64,000 nt of DNA. Origin: Sinorhizobium fredii. GTDB taxonomy: Bacteria > Pseudomonadota > Alphaproteobacteria > Rhizobiales > Rhizobiaceae. Shown here piece after piece: positions 1-8,563 of this stretch. The notes under the pieces were generated by a model. It was not told the origin of the DNA. It made no database searches and saw only the letters and a list, made by a program, of their open reading frames with translations. Location: the NCBI RefSeq assembly GCF_002944405.1, contig NZ_CP024307.1:1694501-1758500 (forward strand), given 5' to 3'. The first letter of the stretch is position 1; every line of letters starts with the position of its first letter. The translations under genes and the position numbers were made by a program.

Positions 1-1
1 C

Positions 2-1381
2 GGGCCGAACCCGCAGGCGATCGAGCAACTGATCGGTAACGGGGCCGGTCTGATCGTTGCTGTCGACTGCGGTTCTACAAGCCATGATTCGCTCGCCGTC
101 GCTGCCGAACGCGGCATCGACGTGGTCGTTATCGATCATCATCAGGTAGGCGCGGTGCTGCCGCCGTGCCACGCGCTCGTCAATCCGAATCGCGAGGACG
201 ATTTGTCCGGGCAGGGGCATCTCTGTGCCGCCGGCGTGGTCTATCTGGTGCTCGTCAATACGTTGCGGGTGCTGCGGCTTGAGGGGAATGCGCGTGCCGG
301 CAGCTTTGATCTGCTGTCACTCCTCGACCTCGTTGCGCTCGCCACGGTCTGCGACGTGGTTCCGCTCAAGGGGCTGAACCGCGCCTATGTCGTCAAGGGA
401 TTGATCGCGGCGCGGCATATGGTCAATAGCGGCCTGGCAGCCCTTCTGCGCAAGGCTGCGATCGGTGGCCCAGTGACGCCTTATCATCTGGGCTTCCTCA
501 TCGGGCCCCGCATCAATGCGGGCGGGCGGATCGGCGATGCGGCCCTCGGCAGCCGGCTCTTGACGCTGGACGACGCGGCGGCGGCCGAAGTGATCGCCAG
601 CCGGCTCGACGAGCTCAACCGCGAGCGGCAGGCGATGGAGGCGGCAATGCTTGCAGAGGCCGAGGCCGAAGTGCTGGCAGAGTACGGTACGGGCGAGGGG
701 GCCTCGGTCATCGTCACCGCCAGGGAAAGCTGGCACCCCGGCATCGTGGGCCTGATAGCGGCGCGCATCAAGGAGAAGTTCCGCCGCCCGGCCTTTGCCA
801 TCGCCTTTGACCCGAGCGGCCGCGGCACGGGTTCCGGCCGATCGATCACCGGGTTCGATATGGGCAGACTCGTTCGCGCGGCCGTCGACAATGGCCTCCT
901 CGTCAAAGGGGGTGGGCATGCCATGGCCGCCGGCTTGACGGTCGAGCGCGCCAATCTCGGGCGGCTGCGCCAGTTTTTCGAGGAGCGCGCCGAGAACCCG
1001 GTACGGGAACTGGTGGCCGTCGAGACCCTCAAGCTCGATGGTGCACTGGCAGCGGCCGGAGCGACGCTCGATCTCGTCGACCTTCTCGACCAGGCGGGCC
1101 CTTACGGCTCGGCCCATCCGCAACCGGTCTTCGCCTTTCCCCAGCACCGTCTGCGCGACAGCCGCCAAGTCGGCGCCAACCACGTCAAGGTCACGCTCGA
1201 GGGCCACGACGGCAGCCGCATCGACGGGATCGCCTTCCGGGCAACGGAAACGCCGCTCGGCGATTTCCTGCTCGGCAATCGGGGCTCGACAGTGCACGTC
1301 GTTGGTTGCGTTTCGTCGGATCTCTGGCAGGGAACGCGGCGCGTGCAACTGCGTGTGACGGACGCGGCTAAGGCAAGCTGA
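2..1381 (+). CDS. recJ: Single-stranded-DNA-specific exonuclease RecJ (5' end outside window)
   Basis: The 5'-3' single-strand exonuclease RecJ acts in recombination and mismatch repair in the cytoplasm. The frame is open from base 2, so the N-terminus lies outside the window; the first ATG inside (122) is internal. The visible part has the DHH motif (VIDHHQ, about residues 42-47 of the fragment), the DHHA1 nucleotide/DNA-binding segment with GGRIGDA, WHPGIVGLIAARI and GGGHAMAAG, and a C-terminal OB-like domain ending with ARVQ-type beta strands. The 459 visible codons fit a family of about 570-600 residues, so roughly 120-140 residues are missing. It is a single-copy backbone gene ending just before the tRNA-Glu cluster. 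Identity is certain from motif order. Confidence 0.95.
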   Translation, partial: GPNPQAIEQLIGNGAGLIVAVDCGSTSHDSLAVAAERGIDVVVIDHHQVGAVLPPCHALVNPNREDDLSGQGHLCAAGVVYLVLVNTLRVLRLEGNARAGSFDLLSLLDLVALATVCDVVPLKGLNRAYVVKGLIAARHMVNSGLAALLRKAAIGGPVTPYHLGFLIGPRINAGGRIGDAALGSRLLTLDDAAAAEVIASRLDELNRERQAMEAAMLAEAEAEVLAEYGTGEGASVIVTARESWHPGIVGLIAARIKEKFRRPAFAIAFDPSGRGTGSGRSITGFDMGRLVRAAVDNGLLVKGGGHAMAAGLTVERANLGRLRQFFEERAENPVRELVAVETLKLDGALAAAGATLDLVDLLDQAGPYGSAHPQPVFAFPQHRLRDSRQVGANHVKVTLEGHDGSRIDGIAFRATETPLGDFLLGNRGSTVHVVGCVSSDLWQGTRRVQLRVTDAAKAS

Positions 1382-1461
1382 TAACGTTCATCCTCGATAG
1401 GATTGCCAAGCCCGACCAACCGGTTGTGCAATTTGTTTAAGGAGATTTCTGAGGATCGTAA

Positions 1462-1537
1462 TGGCACGCCCAACGGGACTCGAACCCGTGTTTCCGCCGT
1501 GAAAGGGCGGCGTCCTAGACCGCTAGACGATGGGCGC
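1462..1537 (-). tRNA. tRNA-Glu (anticodon TTC), copy 1
   Basis: Read on the minus strand this is a 76-nt cloverleaf with a 7-bp acceptor stem (GCGCCCA with TGGGCGT, G-T at the first pair), the loop CTTTCAC giving anticodon TTC, a GTTCGAGTC T-loop and an encoded CCA. It is nearly identical to the copies at 5829-5904 and 6078-6153. Confidence 0.97.
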
Positions 1538-1593
1538 CTGCTGCAGCGACCTTGTGCCTGCGAAAGACGCGCGGTGCCGTAAGACAAGGCGGC

Positions 1594-1621
1594 TTATAGA
1601 GAGCGCGCCGGATTCTCGCAA
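1594..1621 (-). promoter_or_regulatory. Promoter of tRNA-Glu copy 1
   Basis: On the minus strand TTGCGA (-35, 1621-1616) is followed after 16 nt by CTATAA (-10, 1599-1594), about 57 bases before the tRNA. The same block, with a shared AATCC after the -35 and GGC after the -10, stands in front of the two other TTC copies, so it is conserved between duplicates. No experimental support. Confidence 0.6.
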
Positions 1622-1746
1622 GTGAGCAGGAGCCGCAAAGTTCGATTTTTCTTCTGAAAATTGAACATTCAATTGGGCTGGGCCGTCTTCGACCTATAGC
1701 GCAAGCCCCACGGATGTCGGGAAAACTCTTCAATGAAAAGAATATT

Positions 1747-1821
1747 TGGTACGCCCAACGGGACTCGAACCCGTGTTACCGCCGTGAGAGGGCGGCGTCC
1801 TGACCGCTAGACGATGGGCGC
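1747..1821 (-). tRNA. tRNA-Glu (anticodon CTC)
   Basis: A 75-nt tRNA on the minus strand with acceptor stem GCGCCCA, anticodon loop CTCTCAC (anticodon CTC), T-loop GTTCGAGTC and encoded CCA (GTACCA end). It differs from its TTC neighbours mainly at the anticodon, a D-loop base and the base after the anticodon stem, so it probably arose by duplication and anticodon change. It reads the GAG codon only. Confidence 0.96.
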
Positions 1822-2047
1822 CTGAGACGAAGCGTCAGCAACATACTATGAAAAGGACGAAATGGGGAAGAGGAGGAAGAGCGCGCGAACGATATTGCCG
1901 CTCGCCTTGCTTTGAGGAGCTTTCTTGGTGAGCGGCTGCCCCTGTTCGCCATCTCGTGAAGGCTCGCCCGGGGGCATGGGACACTCTTCACTGGCGAGGA
2001 GCGAAGCAAGGCAGTATCATGGCAAGTCGCCCGGCGGGGACACAGCT

Positions 2048-4210
2048 ATGGCAACGCTCAGCTTCAAACCTTTCTGTCTCGTTCTACTCCTTGGATTTCC
2101 CACAGGAGCGCAATCAGCAACGGCCGATGGACCTGCCCAGGACATGGTCGAACTGCGTGCGTCTGGCCCTGCGGATGCGCCGATCAACCAGATACCCCCG
2201 TTGACCGCGGGTGAACGCGCAAGGAACGCCGCACCGGAGAAAATACTCCTCGCGGAGGAGGAGGCAGTCGATACGCCCAAAAACGGCACGCAACTGGCTG
2301 GTGGCAAGCTGGAGGAAATTCTCCGCCGCGCTTTGGCGGCGGCGAAAAGGGACCTCGAGGCGATGCGCCGTGTCGCCGAGAAGCAGCGCCAGAGAGCCGA
2401 CACACTCGAGCGTGATCTGACGATGATGCTTGAAGTCGCCGAAGAGTTGGAGGCCAAGGCCGCTGGAGCAACGCGGTCAAAAGCTGCCGCACTCAGGGCG
2501 CGGGACGCAGCGGAAGCGTTGCTGGTTGATGCGAGACGGGCACTCGCTGAGGCGCAGCGAAAACAGGAAGCCTACGAGCGCGATCTTACGCAGGCCCGTC
2601 CGTCGGCCGCCGTCCCGGAGGCTGGCGGCAGTTTGGCAGCCGCAGAGAAGGCTGCCGCCGCGCAGGCCCGCCAGAATGCCGAGGCTGCGGCGAGGCGGGC
2701 GGGTAAAGAGCTCGCATCGGAACGTGAGAAGGCACGGTCGCTCGCTCGGGAGCTCGACGCTGTTCGCCAGGAACGCGACGCCGCGATACTCGCAGCGAAA
2801 CAGCGGGCGAAGGAGAATGAGCGCGATCTTGCGCAGGCCCGTCAGTCCGCCGCGGCCCAGGAAGCTGGCGTCAGTTTGGCAGCGGCGGAGAAGGCTGCCG
2901 CCGTGCAGGCCCGCCAGGTCGCTGAAGACGCGGCAAGGCGGGCGGTTGAAGAGCTGACGTTGCAACGCGAGAAGGCACGGTCGCTCGCTCGGGAGCTCGA
3001 CGGCCTTCGCCAGGAACTCGACGCCGCAACACTCGCAGCGAAACAGCGGGCGGAGGAGGGTGAGCGCGATCTTGCGCAGGCCCGCCAGTCGGCTGCGACC
3101 CAGGAGGCTGGCGTCAGGTTGGTAGCGGCGGAGAAGGCTGCCGCCGTGCGGGCCCGCCAGATTGCCGAAAATGCGGCAAGGCAGACTGGCGAAGAGCTTG
3201 CATTGGAACGTGAGAAGGCACGGTCACTCGCTCGGCAGCTCGACAGCCTTCGCCGGGAACGCGACGCCGCGATACTTGCAGCGAAACAGCGGGCGACGGA
3301 GAATGAGCGCGATCTTGCGCAGGCCCGTCAGTCAGCCGCGAGCGAGGAGGCTGGCGCCAGTCTTGCAGCGGCAGAAAGGGCTGCCGCCGTGCAGGCCCGC
3401 CAGATTGCCGAGGCTGCGACGAGGCGGATTAGCGAAGAGCTCGCATCGGAACATGAGAGGGCACGTGCGCTCGCTCGGCAGCTCGACAGCCTTCGCCAGG
3501 AACGCGACGTCGCGATACTCGCAGCGAAACAGCGGTCGACGGAGAATGAGCGCGATCTTGCGCAGGCCAGTCAGTCGGCCGCGAGCGAGGAGGCTGGCGC
3601 CAGTCTTGCAGCGGCAGAAAGGGCGGCCGCCGTGCAGGCCCGCCAGGTTGCCGAGGCTGCGACGAGGCGGATTAGCGAACAGCTCGCATCGGAACGTGAG
3701 AAGGCACGTGCGCTCGCTCGGGAGCTCGAGGCTGTTCGCCAGGATCGCGACGCCGCAATACTCGCAGCGAAACAGCGGGCGGAGGAGGATGAGCGCGAAC
3801 TCACCAAAGCCAGCCAATCGTCCGCTGCCCCGGAATTGGACGCCAACTCGGCAGCGGCGGAGAAGGCGGCCATCGTGCTGGCGCGCCAAGTGGCGGAGAC
3901 CGCGGCAAGTCGGGCTGCCAACCAGCTCGCATTGGAGCGCAAGAAGGCACGGTCGCTCGCTCGCGAGCTCGACTCCGTCCGCGAGGAACGCGACGCGACA
4001 AAGAAGCAATTGAACCGGATCTTGGCGGCACAACGGCGTGGGTCGGAGGAAGCGCGCGATCGGGGCACCGGCCGCGAGCGTGCGGCGGAGCCGATGGAAA
4101 ATGGCGCCCGCAAGAACCGTAATTCGCGCCGCGAGGTGGTGATCCAGCCTATGCCGGAGGCGCTGCCCGATGCGCTCCTCCCCAGACGTCTGGTGCCCGG
4201 CCTTTGGTAA
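2048..4210 (+). CDS. Secreted or periplasmic coiled-coil protein with six 81-residue repeats
   Basis: A 720-residue protein of unknown function. I chose the ATG at 2048 because it gives a clean signal peptide (MATLSFKPFCLVLLLGF...GAQSA, cut near residue 23); an in-frame start at 1925 would add about 40 unlikely residues. After a short linker (to about residue 80) comes a long, charged Ala/Glu/Arg/Gln-rich alpha-helical region. From about residue 177 it is six copies of an 81-residue unit (ERDLAQARQSAA... ending in LAAKQRA.EN). Eighty-one is eleven heptads plus four residues, so the coiled coil should contain regular stutters. The C-terminus is basic and Pro-containing. Similar repeats can make rods in the envelope; that role here is inference. 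It is followed closely by another secreted protein gene. Confidence 0.85.
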   Translation: MATLSFKPFCLVLLLGFPTGAQSATADGPAQDMVELRASGPADAPINQIPPLTAGERARNAAPEKILLAEEEAVDTPKNGTQLAGGKLEEILRRALAAAKRDLEAMRRVAEKQRQRADTLERDLTMMLEVAEELEAKAAGATRSKAAALRARDAAEALLVDARRALAEAQRKQEAYERDLTQARPSAAVPEAGGSLAAAEKAAAAQARQNAEAAARRAGKELASEREKARSLARELDAVRQERDAAILAAKQRAKENERDLAQARQSAAAQEAGVSLAAAEKAAAVQARQVAEDAARRAVEELTLQREKARSLARELDGLRQELDAATLAAKQRAEEGERDLAQARQSAATQEAGVRLVAAEKAAAVRARQIAENAARQTGEELALEREKARSLARQLDSLRRERDAAILAAKQRATENERDLAQARQSAASEEAGASLAAAERAAAVQARQIAEAATRRISEELASEHERARALARQLDSLRQERDVAILAAKQRSTENERDLAQASQSAASEEAGASLAAAERAAAVQARQVAEAATRRISEQLASEREKARALARELEAVRQDRDAAILAAKQRAEEDERELTKASQSSAAPELDANSAAAEKAAIVLARQVAETAASRAANQLALERKKARSLARELDSVREERDATKKQLNRILAAQRRGSEEARDRGTGRERAAEPMENGARKNRNSRREVVIQPMPEALPDALLPRRLVPGLW
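2576..4015 (+). repeat. 243-bp tandem repeats inside the coiled-coil gene
   Basis: The motif GAGCGCGATCTT (or a close variant) recurs at 2576, 2819, 3062, 3305, 3548 and 3791, exactly 243 bp apart. The copies are highly similar at DNA level, which indicates recent unequal crossing-over or slippage. The last copy decays after about 3960. Confidence 0.92.
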
Positions 4211-4233
4211 GGAGCGAGGATTGATATGCGAAG

Positions 4234-5163
4234 ATGAGGACGTTGGCGATGCGCACTCATACGTCTGCCACATTCCTTGTTGCCTTTGCGCTGGCGCTGG
4301 CGCCGGCTCTTGAGTTTGGCGAGGTTGGAAAATTCCGCAGTGTCGGGGTCATCGCCGCCCCGGGTGGCACGGGTGGCAGCTCGTCAAAAACCAGCACTGC
4401 TGGCGGGACAAACGCCGGAGCGTCGGCCGGCGCAAAAGCGGGAAAAAGCAGTGGCGCTGCAAGCAATCAAGGGACATCGGTGGGAAGTGGTGTGGCGAGT
4501 GGCGGGAGTGGCGGCTCGCCAGGGACGAGTGCCGGAGGCGGAACGAAGGCCGGAGCCTCGGCCGGCGTAAAGGCTGGGAAAAACAGTGGGACCAGCGGCA
4601 ATGTCGGCCATAAGAGTGGCGGCAAACTGACGGGTGCCGGCAGACGAGCCGCGGTGCCGAAAGGCAAGGGAGCGCCTCCTGCTTCGAGCGGTGCTTTGGC
4701 TGGTCCGGTCGTAGGCGCTGGAACTCCAAAGAAGAGCAGCACGCCAAACAGTGTCCGTGCACGAGCGATTGCTGGCATTGCTCCCGCGACGGGCGCGTCG
4801 CCATCCGTCGGACTGCCTTCTGCCCTTTGGCCCGTAAAGATTCGGCTCGACGAGCGCGGCGAATACGAGCAAGGTATTTTTGGCAATCCCGTGACGGACC
4901 CAATGATAACGGGAGCGATTTCGGATGGGGCGGGCGGCGTGGTTCGTGCCTGCCTCCAGGCGATCACCTCGGCTGCGCTGCCGCTTGGCGCCGTGCGTAT
5001 ACGCGCGGCCAGCGCCGGCCCTCTCGTCCGCCAACGCGACGGCGCGCTCATGGCTCCAATTACTGTGCGGATTGAATATGCGGCAGGGGGCCTCGTCGAG
5101 GTCCGTCAGGCGCGCGTCAGATGCCATCTCGACTCGAACGGCTTGGTCGTTGCCGTGACCTAA
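4234..5163 (+). CDS. Secreted Gly/Ser/Ala-rich protein with a C-terminal cysteine-pair domain
   Basis: A 309-residue protein of unknown function. The N-terminus carries a hydrophobic segment (FLVAFALALAPALE) typical of export; starts at 4234 or 4249 are both possible. Residues about 45-150 are a low-complexity Gly/Ser/Ala/Lys stretch containing a duplicated unit (AGASAGAKAGKSSG and AGASAGVKAGKNSG). The last about 110 residues form a compact domain with two cysteines (CLQAI... and VRCHLDSNG), which resembles the C-terminal domain of the secreted protein at 5326. A strong ribosome-binding sequence (GGAGCGAGGA, 4211-4220) lies directly after the stop of the coiled-coil gene, so the two are probably co-transcribed. 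No enzyme motif was seen. Confidence 0.75.
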   Translation: MRTLAMRTHTSATFLVAFALALAPALEFGEVGKFRSVGVIAAPGGTGGSSSKTSTAGGTNAGASAGAKAGKSSGAASNQGTSVGSGVASGGSGGSPGTSAGGGTKAGASAGVKAGKNSGTSGNVGHKSGGKLTGAGRRAAVPKGKGAPPASSGALAGPVVGAGTPKKSSTPNSVRARAIAGIAPATGASPSVGLPSALWPVKIRLDERGEYEQGIFGNPVTDPMITGAISDGAGGVVRACLQAITSAALPLGAVRIRAASAGPLVRQRDGALMAPITVRIEYAAGGLVEVRQARVRCHLDSNGLVVAVT

Positions 5164-5325
5164 GCGTAGCGGAGCCAGGTGGGCGCCGTCGTGCTTAGCT
5201 GCGCATTGCGTGTCGAGGCCGTGAATGGCGTTGGGCCTCCCTCCACCATCAAAAGGCGTACTGCGGTTTTGACAGCCAGACAGGCTAGAATGCCTGGTCG
5301 ACGTACCAGGAAAAGGACCACAGCC

Positions 5326-5685
5326 ATGCACATGATCAGAATGCTCGGCGCCGCCGTGCTTTTTCTCGCCGGTCCAGCCTTCGCGGCCGACTTGCTGCCA
5401 GAACCGGTGTCGCCGGTCAGCCACGGCGTTTCGCCGGCCGATCAGCCGACCGTCGACCGCTGCAACGAGGCAATCGCCCAGTGGGCCGCGCCGTACAATC
5501 CGGCTGCCATCGACACAAGTCTGACCGAGCCTGTGCGCGCAGGCGCTGCCGGCGAGCGGATAGCCACGCTCGACGTCAAGATCGACTACGAGCGCGAGGG
5601 CGCCATCGAGCCGCGCTCGGCGACCATCGCCTGCACGGTGGCGTCGGACGGAGAGGTCAGCGTCGCTGTCGTCAAACAGGGATAG
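5326..5685 (+). CDS. Small secreted protein sharing a domain with its upstream neighbour
   Basis: A 119-residue protein with a signal peptide (MHMIRMLGAAVLFLAGPAFA, cut after AFA). The start at 5326 has AAAAGGAC upstream at the right distance. The mature part has C.EAI..WA.P, then a conserved-looking I.YE..G..EPR.A.I.C...SDG.V.V.V ending; the spacing of the two cysteines and the ending match residues about 230-305 of the protein at 4234. The two genes are 162 bp apart on the same strand. Function unknown; an envelope role is inferred only from the export signals. Confidence 0.8.
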   Translation: MHMIRMLGAAVLFLAGPAFAADLLPEPVSPVSHGVSPADQPTVDRCNEAIAQWAAPYNPAAIDTSLTEPVRAGAAGERIATLDVKIDYEREGAIEPRSATIACTVASDGEVSVAVVKQG

Positions 5686-5828
5686 GCGAAAGAAAGCCGA
5701 GGCGACGTGCGTCTGCGGCTCGCCTGCCGTCGGCGTAGGTTCAGAGGCGGCGCAGTGGCCGATAGCTTCCCCGCTCTTTGAGGAGAGGCTGCGGGAGTTT
5801 CTGCATCTAAACTGAAATATTTAGAAAA

Positions 5829-5904
5829 TGGCACGCCCAACGGGACTCGAACCCGTGTTTCCGCCGTGAAAGGGCGGCGTCCTAGACCGCTAGACGATGG
5901 GCGC
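5829..5904 (-). tRNA. tRNA-Glu (anticodon TTC), copy 2
   Basis: Seventy-six nt on the minus strand, same sequence as copy 1 (1462-1537), with anticodon TTC and encoded CCA. Confidence 0.97.
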
Positions 5905-5919
5905 CCAAGACAGGGCGGC

Positions 5920-5948
5920 TTATAAAAGGCGCTTGGGATTCCTGCAAG
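5920..5948 (-). promoter_or_regulatory. Promoter of tRNA-Glu copy 2
   Basis: Minus-strand CTTGCA (-35 region) followed by AATCC and a TTATAA-type -10 just before GCC, at the same distance from the tRNA as in the other copies. Support is conservation between duplicates. Confidence 0.55.
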
Positions 5949-6077
5949 TCGTCTGAAACAATATTTTTTATTCTCTGCCGAGATTGAAAAGCATCGGTGC
6001 AGAGGATTGTCACACACAAACACAGATGCGTGACAAATGAAAATGTCAAAGTATCCGCAAGTATTGGAGAAGAAGAA

Positions 6078-6153
6078 TGGCACGCCCAACGGGAATCGAA
6101 CCCGTGTTTCCGCCGTGAAAGGGCGGCGTCCTAGACCGCTAGACGATGGGCGC
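6078..6153 (-). tRNA. tRNA-Glu (anticodon TTC), copy 3
   Basis: Seventy-six nt on the minus strand with anticodon TTC and encoded CCA. It differs from copies 1 and 2 by one T-loop base (GTTCGATTC instead of GTTCGAGTC). Confidence 0.97.
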
Positions 6154-6168
6154 CCAAGACGAAGTGGC

Positions 6169-6197
6169 TTATAGAGAGCACTTCGGATTCCCGCAAG
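6169..6197 (-). promoter_or_regulatory. Promoter of tRNA-Glu copy 3
   Basis: Minus-strand CTTGCG (-35 region), conserved AATCC, and CTATAA (-10, 6174-6169) ahead of GCC, as in copies 1 and 2. Confidence 0.6.
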
Positions 6198-6249
6198 CGG
6201 CAAATCTCACTTTTTCTCAGAAAATTTACATCGCGGTCGCAGCCATTCC

Positions 6250-7575
6250 TCAGCCGTTACGACGGCGGCAGCGCCAATTCCAATCGCGCTGCCGGCCGAT
6301 GTCGATATGCACGGATTCGGTGTGGCAATAGGTGCCGACGCCGCCGCGGCCGGGCAGGCTTCTGAGATATTCGGCGAGATCCCACTTGCTGACGCCTTTG
6401 ACCTGGATGTCAGCCGCTTCGCAACGCGTGTGAAGCGATTGGCGTTTCCGGTTGACCTTGATTGGCCGAAGCCCCGACGTGACCATCACCTTTTGACCGT
6501 AATGCCGCTCGACGCTCTTCAGCATCTGGAGAAGCGCCGGCTTGAAGCAGCCGGTTTCAACGCTCTCCGTCTGCAGGATGAGGCCGCTTGGCGCCAGACG
6601 GGCGAGACCGGAGAGATTGGCAACCTCGATCGGCGCGTCGTCCTCTTCACCCGCATGGTCGGCATGGTCCCTGTTGAACAGCGGATTGAGCTTGACGCCG
6701 GGAAGCGCGGTATAGGCGAGCGATGCGACCTGAGGTTCAGCCGCGTTCGCGGCAGTGATCGTCCGCTTCTCGGCGCCGCCGGCGTTGCCCTCAGCGGCCA
6801 TCCGCAGCTTCGGCTTGCGTTTGGCGGCAAAGAGACTTGCGAGCGTCCAGCTCTTGCCCGTGCGCTGCTGGTCCTTCCCGTCGTCCTCGGGGGAGGTGGG
6901 CTGAGTGGCGGCCGCCACGGGCGGCGTCACCTGTCCGGTGGATGCGACTTCAACCGTCTGCAGGGGGGCGGATGCTTGCCCGCCACGCGCCGCCTGCGCA
7001 CTCGTGGGCAAGGGGATCGCGGCACGAAGATCTGCCGCGCCGGCAGTGCTTTCTGCGAATGTCTGCGCCTTGGCCGGAACTGCGTTGCTCGCGCCTTCCT
7101 GGTCCGGCAAGACAGGCGGCGTCGCCGGCTGAGCGCCGCTGAAAAGGCTGTTGCTCGTGGCGTTCACGCCTGGTTGGGCTGCGGCGCCGGCTGACGATCC
7201 GGACGGTTCGGTGGCGCTTGCAGGCACGGTCGCGGTGACGGGCGGTTGCCCGTAAATGCTCGACGCGGTGGCATTGAGGCCGGTGCTTTGCATCGTCAGG
7301 CCTGGCTGCAGGGCTGCATCCGCCTGGGCGGCCGGATCATCTGATTGCTCTTGAGCGCCGGCACCGGATGCGGCGGCCTGGCCATCTGAAACCCCGTCTT
7401 CCACGTTCGGCGTCGCCGCGCCCGCTGGAGTTGCAGCCTGCAGCGATTCGACCGGATTTGCGCCCTCGCTCTCGGCAACCGCCGAGACGCAGCCGGCGAG
7501 CGTCAGGATTGACACGGAAAACGCCGCGGCGCGCCCGATCGACAGGAGCGTGCGTTTCGAATTCAGCTGTTGCAA
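6250..7575 (-). CDS. Lipoprotein with C-terminal M15-type peptidase domain
   Basis: Probable cell-wall peptidase of the D-Ala-D-Ala carboxypeptidase/M15 (YcbK/DUF882-like) group, anchored in the envelope. I chose a TTG start at 7575 (GGGGAT upstream) because it places a lipobox LTLAGC near residue 27; an ATG at 7740 would add 55 residues that do not look coding. A long Ala/Pro/Gln-rich disordered linker (about residues 40-300) separates the lipid anchor from the catalytic domain in the last about 110 residues. There the zinc-site motif S.HT...AAD (H382, D389) and VHIDIG (H423) are visible, though the usual Gly of SxHxxGxAxD is Cys. Converges on the tRNA-Glu genes. Fold assignment is good; substrate is inferred. 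Confidence 0.82.
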   Translation of the reverse strand: MQQLNSKRTLLSIGRAAAFSVSILTLAGCVSAVAESEGANPVESLQAATPAGAATPNVEDGVSDGQAAASGAGAQEQSDDPAAQADAALQPGLTMQSTGLNATASSIYGQPPVTATVPASATEPSGSSAGAAAQPGVNATSNSLFSGAQPATPPVLPDQEGASNAVPAKAQTFAESTAGAADLRAAIPLPTSAQAARGGQASAPLQTVEVASTGQVTPPVAAATQPTSPEDDGKDQQRTGKSWTLASLFAAKRKPKLRMAAEGNAGGAEKRTITAANAAEPQVASLAYTALPGVKLNPLFNRDHADHAGEEDDAPIEVANLSGLARLAPSGLILQTESVETGCFKPALLQMLKSVERHYGQKVMVTSGLRPIKVNRKRQSLHTRCEAADIQVKGVSKWDLAEYLRSLPGRGGVGTYCHTESVHIDIGRQRDWNWRCRRRNG

Positions 7576-7827
7576 CGTCTTATCCCCGCTCTCCGTGCAC
7601 GTCTCCGGTTGCCCGCGATCATGCGCAAGTCTCGGTTCCGAGAACTTGCCCGGAACAGATAACTTTTCTCTCGCGGCGAGAAGCGATCCCGCCACGGGAA
7701 GGTCAGGCCAAGTAAGGGTGCCGCAAATGATTGCGGGCATAACCCCGTTTCAACTATGACGCGGAAATTAGTGGATACCGCGCAATTTGTAAACTGGCGC
7801 TAACCTTCCGCCTTAACGAACCTATGC

Positions 7828-7851
7828 AAAAGCCCGGCGCGTTGGCCGGGC
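7828..7851 (-). terminator. Rho-independent terminator downstream of gloA
   Basis: Minus-strand stem GCCCGGC/GCCGGGC with a 6-nt loop followed by TTTT, about 80 bp after the gloA stop. Confidence 0.7.
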
Positions 7852-7929
7852 CTCGATCGTCAGTCGACGCTGTTGATCTTCGCATTCGGTCTTGCGTCAA
7901 GACCTTGGGCGCTGAGTATTGTGCGAGGC

Positions 7930-8370
7930 TTACCAGGTTCCGGTATTGGCCATGGAGGCCCAGGGTTCCTCGGCGGAGAGGCGTTCTCCCTTCTGCAAAA
8001 TCTCGATCGAAATGCCGTCGGGCGAGCGGACGAAGGCCATGTGACCGTCGCGGGGCGGTCGGTTGATCGTCACGCCATTGTCCATCAGGTGCTTGCAAAA
8101 GGCGTAGATGTCATCGACCTCATAGGCGAGGTGACCAAAGTTGCGTCCGCCGGTATAGTCTTCGGTGTCCCAGTTGTAGGTTAGTTCCAGGCAGGGCGAC
8201 GCCTCTGCCTTGGCGCGGTCGAGGTCGCCGGGTGCGGCGAGGAAGACGAGGGTGAAGCGGCCTTTCTCGTTCTCGTATCGGCGAATTTCCTGGAGTCCGA
8301 ACAATGTGCAGTAGAAATGGAGAGCCTTGTCGAGGTCCCTTACGCGAACCATCGTGTGCAGATAGCGCAT
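7930..8370 (-). CDS. gloA: Lactoylglutathione lyase (glyoxalase I)
   Basis: Glyoxalase I converts the methylglyoxal-glutathione adduct to S-lactoylglutathione in the cytosol; GloB completes the detoxification. The protein is 146 residues (family about 135-145) and opens with [13 protein letters not shown]. The four metal ligands of the family are visible: H5, E62 (LELTYNW), H80 (FGHLAYEV) and E123 (ISIEIL). The ATG at 8370, with GGGAC upstream, fits the family N-terminus; an upstream start at 8460 would add 30 unmatched residues. It has its own terminator and stands opposite the cold-shock gene. Confidence 0.95.
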   Translation of the reverse strand: MRYLHTMVRVRDLDKALHFYCTLFGLQEIRRYENEKGRFTLVFLAAPGDLDRAKAEASPCLELTYNWDTEDYTGGRNFGHLAYEVDDIYAFCKHLMDNGVTINRPPRDGHMAFVRSPDGISIEILQKGERLSAEEPWASMANTGTW

Positions 8371-8563
8371 TGGATTGTCCCTGTTTTGCAGAAGATGGCG
8401 TATACTTAAGGGAGAGCAAGCCAGAGGCAAGCCTGCGGCCCCATAAATGACCTCGGCCAATTTATGTCGAGGGACTTGCGCATGCGCAGCGGGACGATGT
8501 TATTCTGGTCCATAAGAATCAGTTAACCGTATCGAGAGTTGCGCGTAACGAGGGGCTGGGAGA

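Noticed and set aside
317..1348. Long minus-strand open frame opposite recJ
   Set aside because: It is the shadow of the recJ codon pattern in high-GC DNA; no ribosome-binding site and no family likeness.
2576..4015. Regular repeats considered as CRISPR
   Set aside because: The period is 243 bp, in frame and fully coding, with no unique spacers.
7576..7740. N-terminal extension of the M15 lipoprotein to an ATG at 7740
   Set aside because: It would bury the lipobox 80 residues inside the protein and reads like promoter sequence.
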